Notes under the pieces: model-generated | What the model saw: the letters and a program-made list of their open reading frames with translations, nothing else | Databases searched by the model: none | Told to the model about the DNA's origin: nothing | Assembly (NCBI RefSeq): GCF_001486585.1 | Contig: NZ_LN909044.1 | Coordinates: 687,488-751,487, forward strand | Direction of reading: 5' to 3' | DNA: 64,000 nucleotides | Source of the DNA: Paenibacillus senegalimassiliensis | GTDB lineage: Bacteria > Bacillota > Bacilli > Paenibacillales > Paenibacillaceae | Shown here: piece after piece, positions 50,651 through 59,965 of the stretch | Layout: the number at the start of each line of letters is the position of its first letter | Position numbering within the stretch: the stretch's first letter is position 1 | Made by a program: the position numbers and the translations under genes

Positions 50651-51982
50651 ATGATAAAGAACCAAACTATGCGTAAATTAGGAACCTGGCTTGCCCCGCT
50701 GCTGATTACTTCGACGGTACTGGCTGGCTGCGCTTCGGGCAACCCGACTCCTTCTGCGAATGGGCAACCGGAATCGGCTTCTGCGACTGGCAAGCAAGAA
50801 ATCACATTTGCCGCATATTCCAACTATGAGAAGCCGTTAACCGAAGCCATCAATGCGTTCGAAGAACAGAATCCCGAGATTAAGGTCAAGCTGGACCTGG
50901 CTCCCTTCGACCAATTGATGGAGACGATTGAAATCAAGCTGAGTGCCAAATCCAAAGACGTGGACGCCTTGTTTGTCGATTCCCCACTGGTCATGAACTA
51001 TTCGGTCAAGGGATACTTAGCTCCGCTGGACGAGTTGATCGACGGAGATGCGAAGCAGAAATGGACGCCTGCTGCCGTAGAGAGTGTGACCTACAATAGC
51101 CAGCTAGTAGCAGCTCCGATGAATAGCTCCAGCCAGGTGCTCTATTACAACAAAGAATTGTTCGCGAAGAACGGCATTCCTCTTCCGGATGAGAACACAC
51201 GCATGACTTGGGAAGAAGTTGTAGAGCTTGCCAAGAAGCTCACTGGTGACAATGTCTACGGCTTCTCGTTCGAGCAGATTAGCAAAGCCTATCAAATGCT
51301 GGCCTTGTCCGATAGTCTGGGCGTGAAGATGATCAGCGAGGATGGACTAACAGCAACAGGATATTCCAATTCTCCGGAGGCTGCACAGGCCTTCCAATTC
51401 TATGGCGATCTGTTCAATCAAGATCAGGTGAGCCCTAAGATTAAGAAAGAAGAATCGCTGGACTACTTCACCTCAGGTAAAGTCGCTATGTACCTTGCCA
51501 CCAATCAGAATATGCCGAAAATCCGGGATTCCGGGATGGACTTCGGCGTGACGCTCCATCCTTATTTTGCAGGCAAACAAATCGCTACTCCTACGGGCGC
51601 ATGGAACCTTGGGGTATCCCAGTTCTCCGAGAAGAAGGAAGCTGCCGCCAAGCTGGTTGAATTCCTGACGCTGGGTGAAGGTGCGCAAATCATCTTTGAA
51701 GTAGGGGGAACGCTACCTCCACAGGTTGAGTTACTTGACGCCATCGCTACCGATCCGAAATATGAGGCTTTCCCGGATTCCATTCTTCGCATTGCGGCCA
51801 AGGAATCGCTGGAGACAGCCGTATCCCGTCCGATGACACCAGGATATCTGGAATGGGAGTCCAATATGAACAAGGCATTCGATGATATCAAGAATGGGGC
51901 TGAGCCTCAGAAAGCCTTGGATCAAGCGGTATCCATTATTGATAATCAGTTGAAGAAATACAAAGATGTAGCTGCAAAATAA
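50651..51982 (+). CDS. carbohydrate ABC transporter substrate-binding lipoprotein
   Basis: 443 residues from the ATG (GAGGTG 9 bases upstream). Signal peptide and lipobox STVLAGC near residue 25. Family 1 extracellular binding protein: QEITFAAYSNYEKPLTEAIN, SKDVDALFVDSP, QVLYYNKELFAKNGIPLPDE, FTSGKVAMYLA. Anchored at the outer membrane face, it feeds two MalF/MalG-type permeases downstream. The substrate may be a nucleoside or riboside given the hydrolase, but sugars are equally possible. Confidence 0.92.
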   Translation: MIKNQTMRKLGTWLAPLLITSTVLAGCASGNPTPSANGQPESASATGKQEITFAAYSNYEKPLTEAINAFEEQNPEIKVKLDLAPFDQLMETIEIKLSAKSKDVDALFVDSPLVMNYSVKGYLAPLDELIDGDAKQKWTPAAVESVTYNSQLVAAPMNSSSQVLYYNKELFAKNGIPLPDENTRMTWEEVVELAKKLTGDNVYGFSFEQISKAYQMLALSDSLGVKMISEDGLTATGYSNSPEAAQAFQFYGDLFNQDQVSPKIKKEESLDYFTSGKVAMYLATNQNMPKIRDSGMDFGVTLHPYFAGKQIATPTGAWNLGVSQFSEKKEAAAKLVEFLTLGEGAQIIFEVGGTLPPQVELLDAIATDPKYEAFPDSILRIAAKESLETAVSRPMTPGYLEWESNMNKAFDDIKNGAEPQKALDQAVSIIDNQLKKYKDVAAK

Positions 51983-52002
51983 ATAGGTCAAGGGTGAACC
52001 CG

Positions 52003-52869
52003 ATGCGTAGCAAAAAAATGCTTGGCCCTCTTTTACTATTTCTGTTGCCCGCTTTGACGGGCCTCTTTCTATTCAAGCTGTATCCTATTGGCAATGGCAT
52101 TTTGCAAAGTCTATACACAACATCGTTCCTGACTGGCGGTCAAAGCTTTGTCGGATTTCAGAATTACATCACCTTATTTCAGGACCCTGTCTTCTGGAAC
52201 TCCCTGAAGGTGACGCTGTTGTTCAATATTATCATTAACCCGTTGCAGGTCGTGCTCGCCTTCTTGCTAGCCTTACTATTAAATGCCAGAATCAAGAGAA
52301 TTGCCTGGTTCCGGAGTATCCACTTTGTGCCCGTGGCCATATCGGTGCCCACCGCCTGCATGCTGTGGAATATTATGCTCAGTCCGGAGCAAGGCGTCGT
52401 CAATTCCATCCTGGCCGCGTTCGGCCTGCCGGAGCAGCCTTTCCTGGGCAGTAGCACCCAGGCTCTAGGCTCAATCATCGCTATTGCTTCGTGGAAGGGC
52501 GTAGGCTACTGGGCATTATTCCTGCTGGCGGGTCTTCAAGAGGTTCCAGCCTCATTAATGGAGGCTTCTTCTCTAGACGGAGCGGGGCGCTGGCGGCAAC
52601 TGATTCACATTATTTATCCCATGATGAAGCGTCCCTTGACGTTCATTGTGGTATCCATCACCACCGCCAACTTCCTCCTATTCTCGCCCATGTACATTCT
52701 TACCAAGGGCGGGCCGGAGAACAGTACCAACGTACTGATGCTGGAGAGCTTCAACAGTGCCTTTCTATACTCCGACTTGGGGCGGTCTTCAGCCATCGTC
52801 GTTATTTTGCTGATGCTCACGCTGACGGCAGTTGCTGTACAGTTCAAGTGGTTGAAGGCCTCCCATTAA
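52003..52869 (+). CDS. ABC sugar transporter permease (MalF-type)
   Basis: 288 residues from the ATG at 52003 (AAGG 9 bases upstream; a GTG at 51994 is also possible). Six membrane helices and the EAA motif PASLMEASSLDGAGRWRQLI near 190. The neighbouring gene encodes the second permease. No ATPase gene is in the operon, so a shared MsmX-type ATPase elsewhere is expected. Confidence 0.92.
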   Translation: MRSKKMLGPLLLFLLPALTGLFLFKLYPIGNGILQSLYTTSFLTGGQSFVGFQNYITLFQDPVFWNSLKVTLLFNIIINPLQVVLAFLLALLLNARIKRIAWFRSIHFVPVAISVPTACMLWNIMLSPEQGVVNSILAAFGLPEQPFLGSSTQALGSIIAIASWKGVGYWALFLLAGLQEVPASLMEASSLDGAGRWRQLIHIIYPMMKRPLTFIVVSITTANFLLFSPMYILTKGGPENSTNVLMLESFNSAFLYSDLGRSSAIVVILLMLTLTAVAVQFKWLKASH

Positions 52870-52906
52870 ACTACATCTCAAGACAACTGTCAGAAAGGAC
52901 ATGCCT

Positions 52907-53746
52907 GTGATTCGATCTCTACGCTCGTCTCTGCCGGTCTATATCATCCATTTGGCCCTGGCTCTGATCGTGCTGCTCCCGTTGGCCTTTGCGCTAGTAT
53001 CTTCGTTCAGGCCCCTGGATGAAATCTATAAATATATGTCGCCAGTCACCTGGAAGACCTTCTGGCCCAGCGAGCTAACCTGGGAGGCCTACCAATCCCT
53101 GTTCACGGAACGCGGGTTCGGGAGAACGCTCCTGAATACTTTCTTCGTAGGCTTCTCTGCGGTTGTAGGCGGACTTCTCCTGGGCTCGATGGCTGCCTTT
53201 GCCTTCGTCTACTTCGAATTTCGTGGCAAGTCGGCGTTGTTCCTGCTCGTGCTGTTAACCTTCATGATTCCATTCGAAGTGATCTCCATTCCCCTCTACA
53301 GCTTGGTGAATCAGTTGGGATGGATCGATACCTACGCGGGGATTATCGTTCCTGGCTTGGCGAACGGGCTGGTGGTCTTCTTGTTCCGTCAGTTCTTCCT
53401 GGAGCTTCCCTACTCCCTGATTGAATCTGCCCGGATGGATGGGGCTTCCTGGGGGCGGGTATATGCCCGCGTGGTCATGCCGCTATGCAAGCCCGTCACC
53501 GTAAGCGCCAGCTTGCTTATCTTCATCCAGCAATGGGAGTCCTTCATGTGGCCGCTCATCGCCACCCGGTCCAAGGAATATAAGGTTATTCAAGTTGCCT
53601 TGAGCGACTTCATCACCGAATATGGAACCTACTGGAACGAAATGTTCGCTGCCGCCATTCTATCGGTCATTATCCCGGTCGTTCTGCTGATTCCGTTGCA
53701 GCGTTATTATGTGCAAGGGATTGCCAATACGGGTAGCAAAGAGTAA
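52907..53746 (+). CDS. ABC sugar transporter permease (MalG-type)
   Basis: 279 residues from a GTG at 52907 with AAAGG 8 bases upstream (an ATG six bases earlier abuts it). Six helices, EAA motif YSLIESARMDGASWGRVYAR. Pairs with the upstream permease. Last gene of the operon, followed by a terminator. Confidence 0.92.
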   Translation: MIRSLRSSLPVYIIHLALALIVLLPLAFALVSSFRPLDEIYKYMSPVTWKTFWPSELTWEAYQSLFTERGFGRTLLNTFFVGFSAVVGGLLLGSMAAFAFVYFEFRGKSALFLLVLLTFMIPFEVISIPLYSLVNQLGWIDTYAGIIVPGLANGLVVFLFRQFFLELPYSLIESARMDGASWGRVYARVVMPLCKPVTVSASLLIFIQQWESFMWPLIATRSKEYKVIQVALSDFITEYGTYWNEMFAAAILSVIIPVVLLIPLQRYYVQGIANTGSKE

Positions 53747-53814
53747 GGTAAGCGGCGACAACGACTTCGCCGTGGAATGATAACGCGATATAGCCAAGAA
53801 TGGCTGGATAGCAG

Positions 53815-53848
53815 CAAAAAAAGGACGCCTCTGAGAGCGTCCTTTTTT
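53815..53848 (+). terminator. intrinsic terminator of the ABC/nucleoside hydrolase operon
   Basis: AAAAAAGGACGC / GCGTCCTTTTTT 12-bp hairpin, T tract on the plus strand. Confidence 0.88.
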
Positions 53849-53896
53849 GCTATTAGTTTTTGATAGATACGGTACCCTTGAGCAAGGCTGCTTCAC

Positions 53897-54583
53897 TTAC
53901 AGGATAACGGGGAGCGGCTGATCCAGCCACAACCCATCCTCCGTTACTCTGGCGTCATAAGCTAAAATACATACTCCCTCGCGGGAGGCCTCCAGCAAAG
54001 CATCGGCTAACGCTTCATCCATCTGGCGATGTGGCGTGAAGGTGTGGCAGCCTTTCATTTGCACCAGAAACAGGATGGCTCCAGCATAGCCCTCTCGGAC
54101 CGCCCGCGCCATTTCCAGCACATGCTTGGTCCCCCGGGCTGTCGGGGCATCGGGGAACATCGCCACTCCCTCCTGCTCAAGTGTCACACCCTTAACTTCA
54201 ACAAAGCCTTGACCCCTATCGTGCTCATAATACAGATCAAAGCGGGAATCCCCATAGGTAACCTCTCGCTTCACACTGATGATATGGCCTAGCTCCGGCA
54301 CCTTTCCCGCTTGTACAGCCTCGAAGGCCGCAGCATTGGGCGCCTGGGAATCAATATTCACCCAGCGCCCTTCCTTGTTCACCGCAATCAGCGAATAACG
54401 GGTCTGCCGGGAGGGGTTACCGCTCACTTCCAACAGTACCTCGGCATCCGGTAGCAGCAGTTCCCTTAACCGGCCGGTATTTTTGATATGCACTCGCTCT
54501 TTAACCCCACCTACAAACACTTCGGCAATAAAGCGATTAAGTCTCGCGTAGAACCAACCATGCACGACTTGCCCATACTTCAA
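53897..54583 (-). CDS. sfsA: SfsA, sugar fermentation stimulation protein homologue
   Basis: 228 residues from a TTG with GGGAAG upstream; this matches the family's usual length (about 230), whereas a TTG at 54649 would add 22 residues overlapping the HPr kinase gene. Conserved SfsA features: VHIKNTGRLRELLLPDAEV, RVNIDSQAPNAAAF-like segment, FDLYYEHDRGQGFVEVKGVT, FPDAPTARGTKHVLEMARAV. Contains an OB-fold and a PD-(D/E)XK-like nuclease fold (D...EVK). Cellular role uncertain; nuclease or DNA-binding activity proposed. Confidence 0.88.
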   Translation of the reverse strand: MKYGQVVHGWFYARLNRFIAEVFVGGVKERVHIKNTGRLRELLLPDAEVLLEVSGNPSRQTRYSLIAVNKEGRWVNIDSQAPNAAAFEAVQAGKVPELGHIISVKREVTYGDSRFDLYYEHDRGQGFVEVKGVTLEQEGVAMFPDAPTARGTKHVLEMARAVREGYAGAILFLVQMKGCHTFTPHRQMDEALADALLEASREGVCILAYDARVTEDGLWLDQPLPVIL

Positions 54584-54626
54584 TCTCGATTCACTTCCCT
54601 TTATAGCCGGAACCTGAAGCCAGCGC

Positions 54627-55544
54627 TCATGATTGCATCTCGTCTTCAATTCGTTTCATGAACTCTTCTACCGCACTGTATCCGAGTTGCTTCAAATACC
54701 AGTTATTCGCAGCAGCTTCGATCAATCCGGCCACATCCCGGCCTGGCTGAAGCTGGACCTCAATATGCGGAATTTGGACACCCAGGTATTCCGTGAACTG
54801 AGGCACCACTTCCAGTTCATTGTTCAAGGCATTCTCCCGCCACGGCACCAGTTCAATGTCCAGGACAATACGCGTCTCGTCCTGAAAAGCCCTGCGTCCG
54901 TATTGACGGACAACGTTAATCAGCCCCACACTGCGTAAGGCCAGAAACTCCCGAGTCGTCTCATTATGAGTCCCTAACAATGTCGTAGGCCCCAGCTTCT
55001 TCAGTACCACAACATCATCCGCCACAAAGCGATGTCCTCTGCGGATTAGCGTATGAGCCGTCTCACTCTTGCCGATGCCAGACTTCCCGCGCAGAAGGAT
55101 GCCGATACCCGACACATTCACACATACCCCGTGAATCGACAGCTCGGGGGCCAGCGCCTTGACCAGATAGCTATCCAGCTTGGCGATAAATTCCGTCGTC
55201 GTTTCCTTCGTACGCAGCAGCGGTATTCCCTCCTGATCGCAGAACAGAGTCAGATAGGGGATCTCCTGCTGACCCGAGGTCACGATAAAGCACGGGGGGT
55301 GGTATTTCACGATGTTTCCGATATGAAGCTTGCGTTCCTCCACGCTTAAGGTCAACAAGTAAGTAATCTCTTTGCGGCCCAGGACCTGTACCCGTTCCAT
55401 AGGGAAGAAGTCAAAGTAGCCCACGAACTCCAGGCCAGGGCGATGCGTTCTTGGACGGGTAATTACCCGGTCCATCCGGCTGGCTCCCGCCAGCACTTCG
55501 AGCTTGAATTTGTCCGCAAGAATCTCAGCGGTTATCGTCTTCAT
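54627..55544 (-). CDS. hprK: HPr kinase/phosphorylase
   Basis: 305 residues, GGAGGAG before the ATG. P-loop GKSGIGKSETAHTLIRRGHR near 155 and VADDVVVLKK; signature LALRSVGLINVVRQYGRRAF diverges somewhat from the common LEIRGLGIINV. N-terminal HTHRPGLEFVGYFDFFP-type region is typical. Phosphorylates HPr at Ser in carbon catabolite control. The usual neighbour lgt is absent here; SfsA follows instead. A second, canonical hprK elsewhere in the genome is possible. Confidence 0.9.
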   Translation of the reverse strand: MKTITAEILADKFKLEVLAGASRMDRVITRPRTHRPGLEFVGYFDFFPMERVQVLGRKEITYLLTLSVEERKLHIGNIVKYHPPCFIVTSGQQEIPYLTLFCDQEGIPLLRTKETTTEFIAKLDSYLVKALAPELSIHGVCVNVSGIGILLRGKSGIGKSETAHTLIRRGHRFVADDVVVLKKLGPTTLLGTHNETTREFLALRSVGLINVVRQYGRRAFQDETRIVLDIELVPWRENALNNELEVVPQFTEYLGVQIPHIEVQLQPGRDVAGLIEAAANNWYLKQLGYSAVEEFMKRIEDEMQS

Positions 55545-55562
55545 GTTGTTCTCCTCCCGGAG

Positions 55563-57083
55563 CTAAATTATAGGCTCCACAGTCTCTCCGGCCAGAGAGG
55601 GCATCACGGTCAAGCCAAGCACCTGGGCAACGACAGGCTCAATCTCGCGCAGAAGCTCAGGTTGTTCTGACAGCAGCACGCCATAGGAAGGAATCATTTG
55701 CTTGATTTTTGGCTCCCACTCCTTCAAGTGTTGAGGGAAGCATCGCTGAATGACCTCCAGCATGACATGCACCGCCGTCGAGGCTCCTGGTGAGGCACCA
55801 AGCAATGCGGCTACCGAGCCGTCAGCACTGCTAATTACCTCTGTGCCGAATCTCAGCTTGCCTTTGCCTTCAGGCGTGTCCTTGATAACCTGTACCCGTT
55901 GTCCGGCAACGACCAAATCCCAGTCCTCGCTTCGGGCATCCGGGACGAATTGGCGCAATTCCTCAATGCGTTGATCCTTGGATAACATCAATTGCTGCAC
56001 CAGATATTTCGTAAGCGACATCTCCTTGACGCCCGCGGCCATCATAGTTAAGAGATTATGCGTTTTGATCGAAGTAATCAAATCCATCATCGAACCCGTC
56101 TTGAGAAATTTAGGTGAAAACCCGGCAAACGGTCCAAATAGCAGTGATTTGCGGTTATCAATAAACCGGGTATCCAGATGGGGCACTGACATAGGCGGGG
56201 CTCCCACCGAAGCCTTACCGTACACCTTGGCATGATGCTGCCCTATGACCTCCGGATTATTGCACACCAGGAACAAGCCGCTAACCGGAAAGCCCCCGAT
56301 ATGCTTGCCTTCCGGGATGCCGGATTTTTGCAATAAGTGCAAACTACCTCCGCCAGCGCCAATAAAGACAAATTGGGCCGTATGCCGCTTCGTCTCACCG
56401 CTATTCAAATCCTTCACCTTGAGCTCCCAGCGCCCGTCACTCGTCCGGCTCAGCTTGGTTACACTATGACCGTAACGAATATCCACCTGCTGCTTCTGCA
56501 AGGATTCCAGTATAATGCGCGTTAAAGCGCCGAAGTTCACGTCCGTGCCGTAGTCCACTTTGGTTACAGCGACAGGCTCTTGAACGTTGCGATTGTTCAT
56601 CATAAGCGGTATCCATTCCTTCAACTGATCCGGGTTCTCCGAATATTCCATCCCCTGGAACAGCGGATGGCTGGACATGGCCTCATACCGACTCTTCAAG
56701 AACTGAACGTTGCGCTCTCCCTGCACGTAGCTCAGATGCGGAAGCGGCATAATAAAATCCTGCGGATTGGATATCCGCTTGCTTCGCACCAGATGCGCCC
56801 AGAATTGCTTGGATACCTGAAACTGCTCGTTCACCTTGACGGCCTGAGTAATATCAACCGATCCATCCGGCCGCTCATGGGTATAGTTGAGCTCGCAAAG
56901 CGCAGCATGACCTGTCCCCGCATTGTTCCATTCGTTGGAGGCCTCTTCTCCAGCCTTGTCTAGCTTCTCGAATACCGCAATACGCCAATCCGGGGCCAGT
57001 TCCTTAAGCAGAGCCCCTAATGTTGCACTCATAATTCCGGCGCCAATCAAGATAACATCCGTAGTAGTTTGTTCGTGGCTCAT
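55563..57083 (-). CDS. mqo: malate:quinone oxidoreductase
   Basis: 506 residues from the ATG at 57083. FAD-binding start [20 protein letters not shown]; conserved [20 protein letters not shown] and [17 protein letters not shown]-terminal [20 protein letters not shown]. Membrane-associated, oxidises malate to oxaloacetate passing electrons to quinone. Lies 18 bases upstream of hprK on the same strand, so they may be cotranscribed. Confidence 0.96.
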   Translation of the reverse strand: MSHEQTTTDVILIGAGIMSATLGALLKELAPDWRIAVFEKLDKAGEEASNEWNNAGTGHAALCELNYTHERPDGSVDITQAVKVNEQFQVSKQFWAHLVRSKRISNPQDFIMPLPHLSYVQGERNVQFLKSRYEAMSSHPLFQGMEYSENPDQLKEWIPLMMNNRNVQEPVAVTKVDYGTDVNFGALTRIILESLQKQQVDIRYGHSVTKLSRTSDGRWELKVKDLNSGETKRHTAQFVFIGAGGGSLHLLQKSGIPEGKHIGGFPVSGLFLVCNNPEVIGQHHAKVYGKASVGAPPMSVPHLDTRFIDNRKSLLFGPFAGFSPKFLKTGSMMDLITSIKTHNLLTMMAAGVKEMSLTKYLVQQLMLSKDQRIEELRQFVPDARSEDWDLVVAGQRVQVIKDTPEGKGKLRFGTEVISSADGSVAALLGASPGASTAVHVMLEVIQRCFPQHLKEWEPKIKQMIPSYGVLLSEQPELLREIEPVVAQVLGLTVMPSLAGETVEPII

Positions 57084-57285
57084 GTCTACCATCCTTACCT
57101 TAAAATTTGCCGAAACGATGTAAGCGTTCTCTCTTCCGTGCTATCGATAGCCCGGGACTCCGAACAGGCCCACACCTTTTCCGATAACTTCTCTGGTATT
57201 AGTGTATCAATAGCGTGCAAGGATTGAAATATGTATTTCTATAATATTTATTTTTTAGAGGTTGAACTGGCGCTTATATGAAATA

Positions 57286-57327
57286 AAGCCGGCTCAAGTA
57301 TCCGCTGGGATGCTTGGGCCGACTTCT
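57286..57327 (-). terminator. intrinsic terminator of the phnA-like gene
   Basis: AAG-CGGC-CAAG-ATCC / GGAT-CTTG-CCG-CTT interrupted long stem following the stop on the minus strand. Confidence 0.7.
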
Positions 57328-57344
57328 TAATTAACCGTAACAGC

Positions 57345-57692
57345 TTACGCCTTCTTAACGTATTCCGACTTCAATTTCATCGCACCGAACCCGTCGATTT
57401 TGCAATCAATATTATGATCGCCATCGACCAAGCGGATGTTCTTCACCTTGGTTCCGATCTTGAGCACGGACGAGCTACCTTTGACTTTGAGGTCCTTAAT
57501 CACGGTTACGCTGTCTCCGTCGTTCAATACGTTGCCATTGGCATCCTTATAAACCTTGCTGTCCTCAGAGGCTTCTTGTTGCTCCAGGCTCCACTCATGG
57601 GCACACTCCGGGCAAATGAGAAGGTTGCCGTCCTCATAGGTGTATTCGGAGTTGCATTTTGGGCAGTTTGGCAAATCTGACATGAAATTCAT
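57345..57692 (-). CDS. PhnA/YjdM-like zinc-ribbon protein
   Basis: 115 residues from the ATG at 57692 (AGGGAG upstream); an ATG three codons later is an alternative. Zinc ribbon [13 protein letters not shown] ... CPECAHEW at the N-terminus, then [20 protein letters not shown] and a small SH3-like domain. Called PhnA by homology but not needed for phosphonate use; function unknown. Monocistronic. Confidence 0.9.
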   Translation of the reverse strand: MNFMSDLPNCPKCNSEYTYEDGNLLICPECAHEWSLEQQEASEDSKVYKDANGNVLNDGDSVTVIKDLKVKGSSSVLKIGTKVKNIRLVDGDHNIDCKIDGFGAMKLKSEYVKKA

Positions 57693-57826
57693 ACTCTCCC
57701 TTTGCTTTATCATTAGCCCTTATCATAACATAACCGGAACTTTTCCGCAGAAAAGAGAGGCATCAGCATTGGCACGCTCCCCAAGCTGACCGTGTTCCTA
57801 CTTGCTAGCGTCCGAAGCTTTGTCCA

Positions 57827-57875
57827 GTGACAAGTGACAAGTGACAAGTGACAAGTGACAAGTGACAAGTGACAA
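57827..57875. repeat. seven tandem copies of GTGACAA
   Basis: Perfect 7-base unit repeated seven times with no interruption, in a gene-free gap. A microsatellite prone to slippage; no spacer structure, so not CRISPR. Confidence 0.95.
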
Positions 57876-57939
57876 GCACCATGGTGGCCGAAAATGGGCC
57901 TAGAGGCAAGTTTGAATACGCAGCCCCCTGATCATATCC

Positions 57940-58140
57940 CCCTCTTATGGCAAATTAGCAGGAAATCATCCAGTTAATTTTCACAGATTGGCTGATTTGT
58001 GCTACTTAACTGGAAAAGCTCCCTATAATTCCGCGCTTTAGGGCCATTTTCGGCAATCGGTGCAACATTATAGGGAGGAATTCCATATAAACGTCGATTT
58101 CAGACGATAAATCAAGTTTTAGATGGAGGATTTCCCGTTA
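57940..58140. repeat. probable interspersed intergenic repeat
   Basis: Contains loosely palindromic, degenerate blocks: CCAGTTAATTTTCACAG and TACTTAACTGGAAAAGC; CTCCCTATAATTCCGCG and CATTATAGGGAGGAATTC; GGCCGAAAATGGGCC (57887) and GGGCCATTTTCGGC (58042). These nested inverted segments with no ORF resemble dispersed elements of Paenibacillus chromosomes. Copy number cannot be seen here. A degenerate GTGCAAGGT repeat lies at about 58155-58210. Confidence 0.45.
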
Positions 58141-58296
58141 AATCTGGACTGTGTCATGTGCGATGTGCATCGTGCAAGGTGAATGTGCAAGGTATAATGC
58201 GCAAGCTGTTAGGTAGGTTGCTCCCTACATCCAACGTTCCAATCAATAACCCTCTCCAAGACCAGTAATTTGATGCAGAAAAGGTGCTTAACAATA

Positions 58297-58342
58297 TTTT
58301 TATCATTAAAAATAATAAATATTTATTGTAAAACGATAAAAA
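58297..58342. promoter_or_regulatory. promoter and operator of the DUF2975/XRE pair
   Basis: TTTTTATCATT (58297-58307) and AACGATAAAAA (58332-58342) form an inverted repeat with one mismatch. The right arm overlaps the promoter TTGTAA - 16 - TAAATT (58326-58353). The small XRE protein is the probable ligand (autoregulation). Confidence 0.5.
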
Positions 58343-58388
58343 CCATGCTAAATTAATCCCATACTAATTGTCGTGAGGTGCTTGTGTG

Positions 58389-58871
58389 ATGAAATCGAAG
58401 CAAGGTTCAACGCTTTTTCTGCGAGTCGTCGTCTTCCTGATGGGGTTTGCGGTGCTTGCTTTAGCTATATACGCGTTGCCCCGCATTGGTGGCGATTTGC
58501 TGGGATATTACCCGCTGTACGTCACGGTGCCCATCATGGTCGGCATGTACGGGGCTGCGCTGCCATTTTTCTTTGCGTTGTACCAGACGCTCAAGCTGCT
58601 GGGCTTGATTGATCGGAACACGGCCTTCTCCGAAGGCTCGGTGAACGCCCTGAGACAGATTAGAAATTGCGGGGTGGCTATTAGCATCATTTATGCTGCC
58701 ATCCTGCCGACCCTGCTCATCATTGCCGACAAGAATGATGCTCCCGGGCTGGCTGCCTTGGGTCTGGTCATCTGCTTTGCCTCCGCTGTCATTGCCGTGT
58801 TCGCGGCGGTGCTAGAGCGGCTCTTGACCAGCGCGATCCAGATAAAAACAGAAAATGATCTGACGATCTGA
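58389..58871 (+). CDS. DUF2975 family membrane protein
   Basis: 160 residues; GAGGTG 8 bases before the ATG at 58389 (a GTG three bases earlier is possible). Four membrane helices: FLRVVVFLMGFAVLALAIYA; YVTVPIMVGMYGAALPFFFA; NCGVAISIIYAAILPTLLII; AALGLVICFASAVIAVFAAV. DUF2975 genes are nearly always followed by a small XRE regulator, as here. Likely a membrane sensor or anti-regulator; function unproven. Confidence 0.88.
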   Translation: MKSKQGSTLFLRVVVFLMGFAVLALAIYALPRIGGDLLGYYPLYVTVPIMVGMYGAALPFFFALYQTLKLLGLIDRNTAFSEGSVNALRQIRNCGVAISIIYAAILPTLLIIADKNDAPGLAALGLVICFASAVIAVFAAVLERLLTSAIQIKTENDLTI

Positions 58872-58881
58872 GGTGAATGCT

Positions 58882-59103
58882 TTGGCGATTATAGTAAATG
58901 TCGATGTCATGCTGGCCAAACGGAAGATGAGTGTCACGGAGCTTTCGGAGCGGGTGGGGATTACGATGGCCAACCTATCCGTATTGAAGAACGGCAAGGC
59001 CAAGGCTATTCGTTTCTCCACACTGGAGGCAATCTGTGAGGCCTTGAATTGCCAGCCCGGAGATATTCTTGAATACAGAAGCGATAGCAAAACAGAGGGA
59101 TAA
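58882..59103 (+). CDS. small XRE regulator (YozG-like), DUF2975 partner
   Basis: 73 residues from a TTG with GAGGTG 6 bases upstream, giving MAIIVNVDVMLAKRKMSVTE, the family's usual start. Single XRE domain (VTELSERVGITMANLSVLKN, GKAKAIRFSTLEAICEALNC, QPGDILEY). Probably represses its own promoter and is controlled by the membrane partner. Confidence 0.9.
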   Translation: MAIIVNVDVMLAKRKMSVTELSERVGITMANLSVLKNGKAKAIRFSTLEAICEALNCQPGDILEYRSDSKTEG

Positions 59104-59116
59104 GGGGGGAAAGCTC

Positions 59117-59950
59117 ATGAAAAACCGCGTATGGCATGCTATGCAACAGTTGGTCCGCTTCGGGTGGCAACAAGCGTTATCCTGCGTGTTTCCCGTCGTG
59201 ATTTTTGCCTCACTTGCCCTGACCCAATTCCTTCCCTTGCCCTGGCTCCCCCGCTACGATTGGCTGCTCATCATCTGTCTGGCGATGCAGGTCTGGATGG
59301 TACGATCGGGACTTGAGACCAGCGATGAGCTTAAGGTCATTAGCGTCTTTCACTTGATTGGCTTAGCGCTGGAAATGTTCAAGGTTCATATGGGCTCCTG
59401 GTCTTATCCGGAGGAGGGCTGGGCGAAGGTGAACGGAGTCCCGCTCTATAGCGGATTTATGTATGCCAGCGTAGCCAGCTATCTATGCCAAGCCTGGCGG
59501 CGGCTGAGTATCAAGCTTGAACACTTCCCGCCGCTTTGGCTTAGCGTACCGCTGGCCGCGATGGTTTATCTGAACTTTTTTACCCATCATTACTGGATTG
59601 ATATCCGCTGGTGGCTGTTTGCCCTCGTGGTGGTCGTGTTCTGGCGGACCCGGGTGTATTACGAAGTAGGCGTTCAGCGCTACCATATGCCGCTCGTCCT
59701 GTCCTTCGGTCTGATCGGCTTCTTTATCTGGGTTGCTGAGAATATCGCCACCTTCTTCAGCGCATGGAAATATCCGAATCAAACGGGGGGCTGGCATCTC
59801 GTGCATATCGGCAAGATCAGTTCCTGGCTGCTGCTTGTCATTATCAGCTTCTTGATCGTCGCCGCTCTGAAGCAAGTCAAGAGCAAGGGCAAGGACGCCA
59901 AGCCGATGTTAAATCATCAGACGGCCAATGCCCGTACGTCTCAACGTTAA
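59117..59950 (+). CDS. DUF817 family membrane protein
   Basis: 277 residues from the ATG at 59117 (AAGGGGGG upstream). Seven or eight helices; conserved HMGSWSYPEEGWAKVNGVPL and YFMYASVASYLCQAW-like stretches, HHYWIDIRWWL, and WLLLVIISFLIVAALK. A YoaT-type Bacillus family of unknown activity. Starts 13 bases after the XRE gene, so may belong to the same operon. Convergent with the fucosidase operon, 15 bases apart. Confidence 0.85.
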   Translation: MKNRVWHAMQQLVRFGWQQALSCVFPVVIFASLALTQFLPLPWLPRYDWLLIICLAMQVWMVRSGLETSDELKVISVFHLIGLALEMFKVHMGSWSYPEEGWAKVNGVPLYSGFMYASVASYLCQAWRRLSIKLEHFPPLWLSVPLAAMVYLNFFTHHYWIDIRWWLFALVVVVFWRTRVYYEVGVQRYHMPLVLSFGLIGFFIWVAENIATFFSAWKYPNQTGGWHLVHIGKISSWLLLVIISFLIVAALKQVKSKGKDAKPMLNHQTANARTSQR

Positions 59951-59965
59951 GTGGCTGGAGTAGAT

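Noticed and set aside
57827-57875. Regular short repeat as a CRISPR array
   Set aside because: The 7-base units are directly adjacent with no spacers, no leader and no cas genes nearby.
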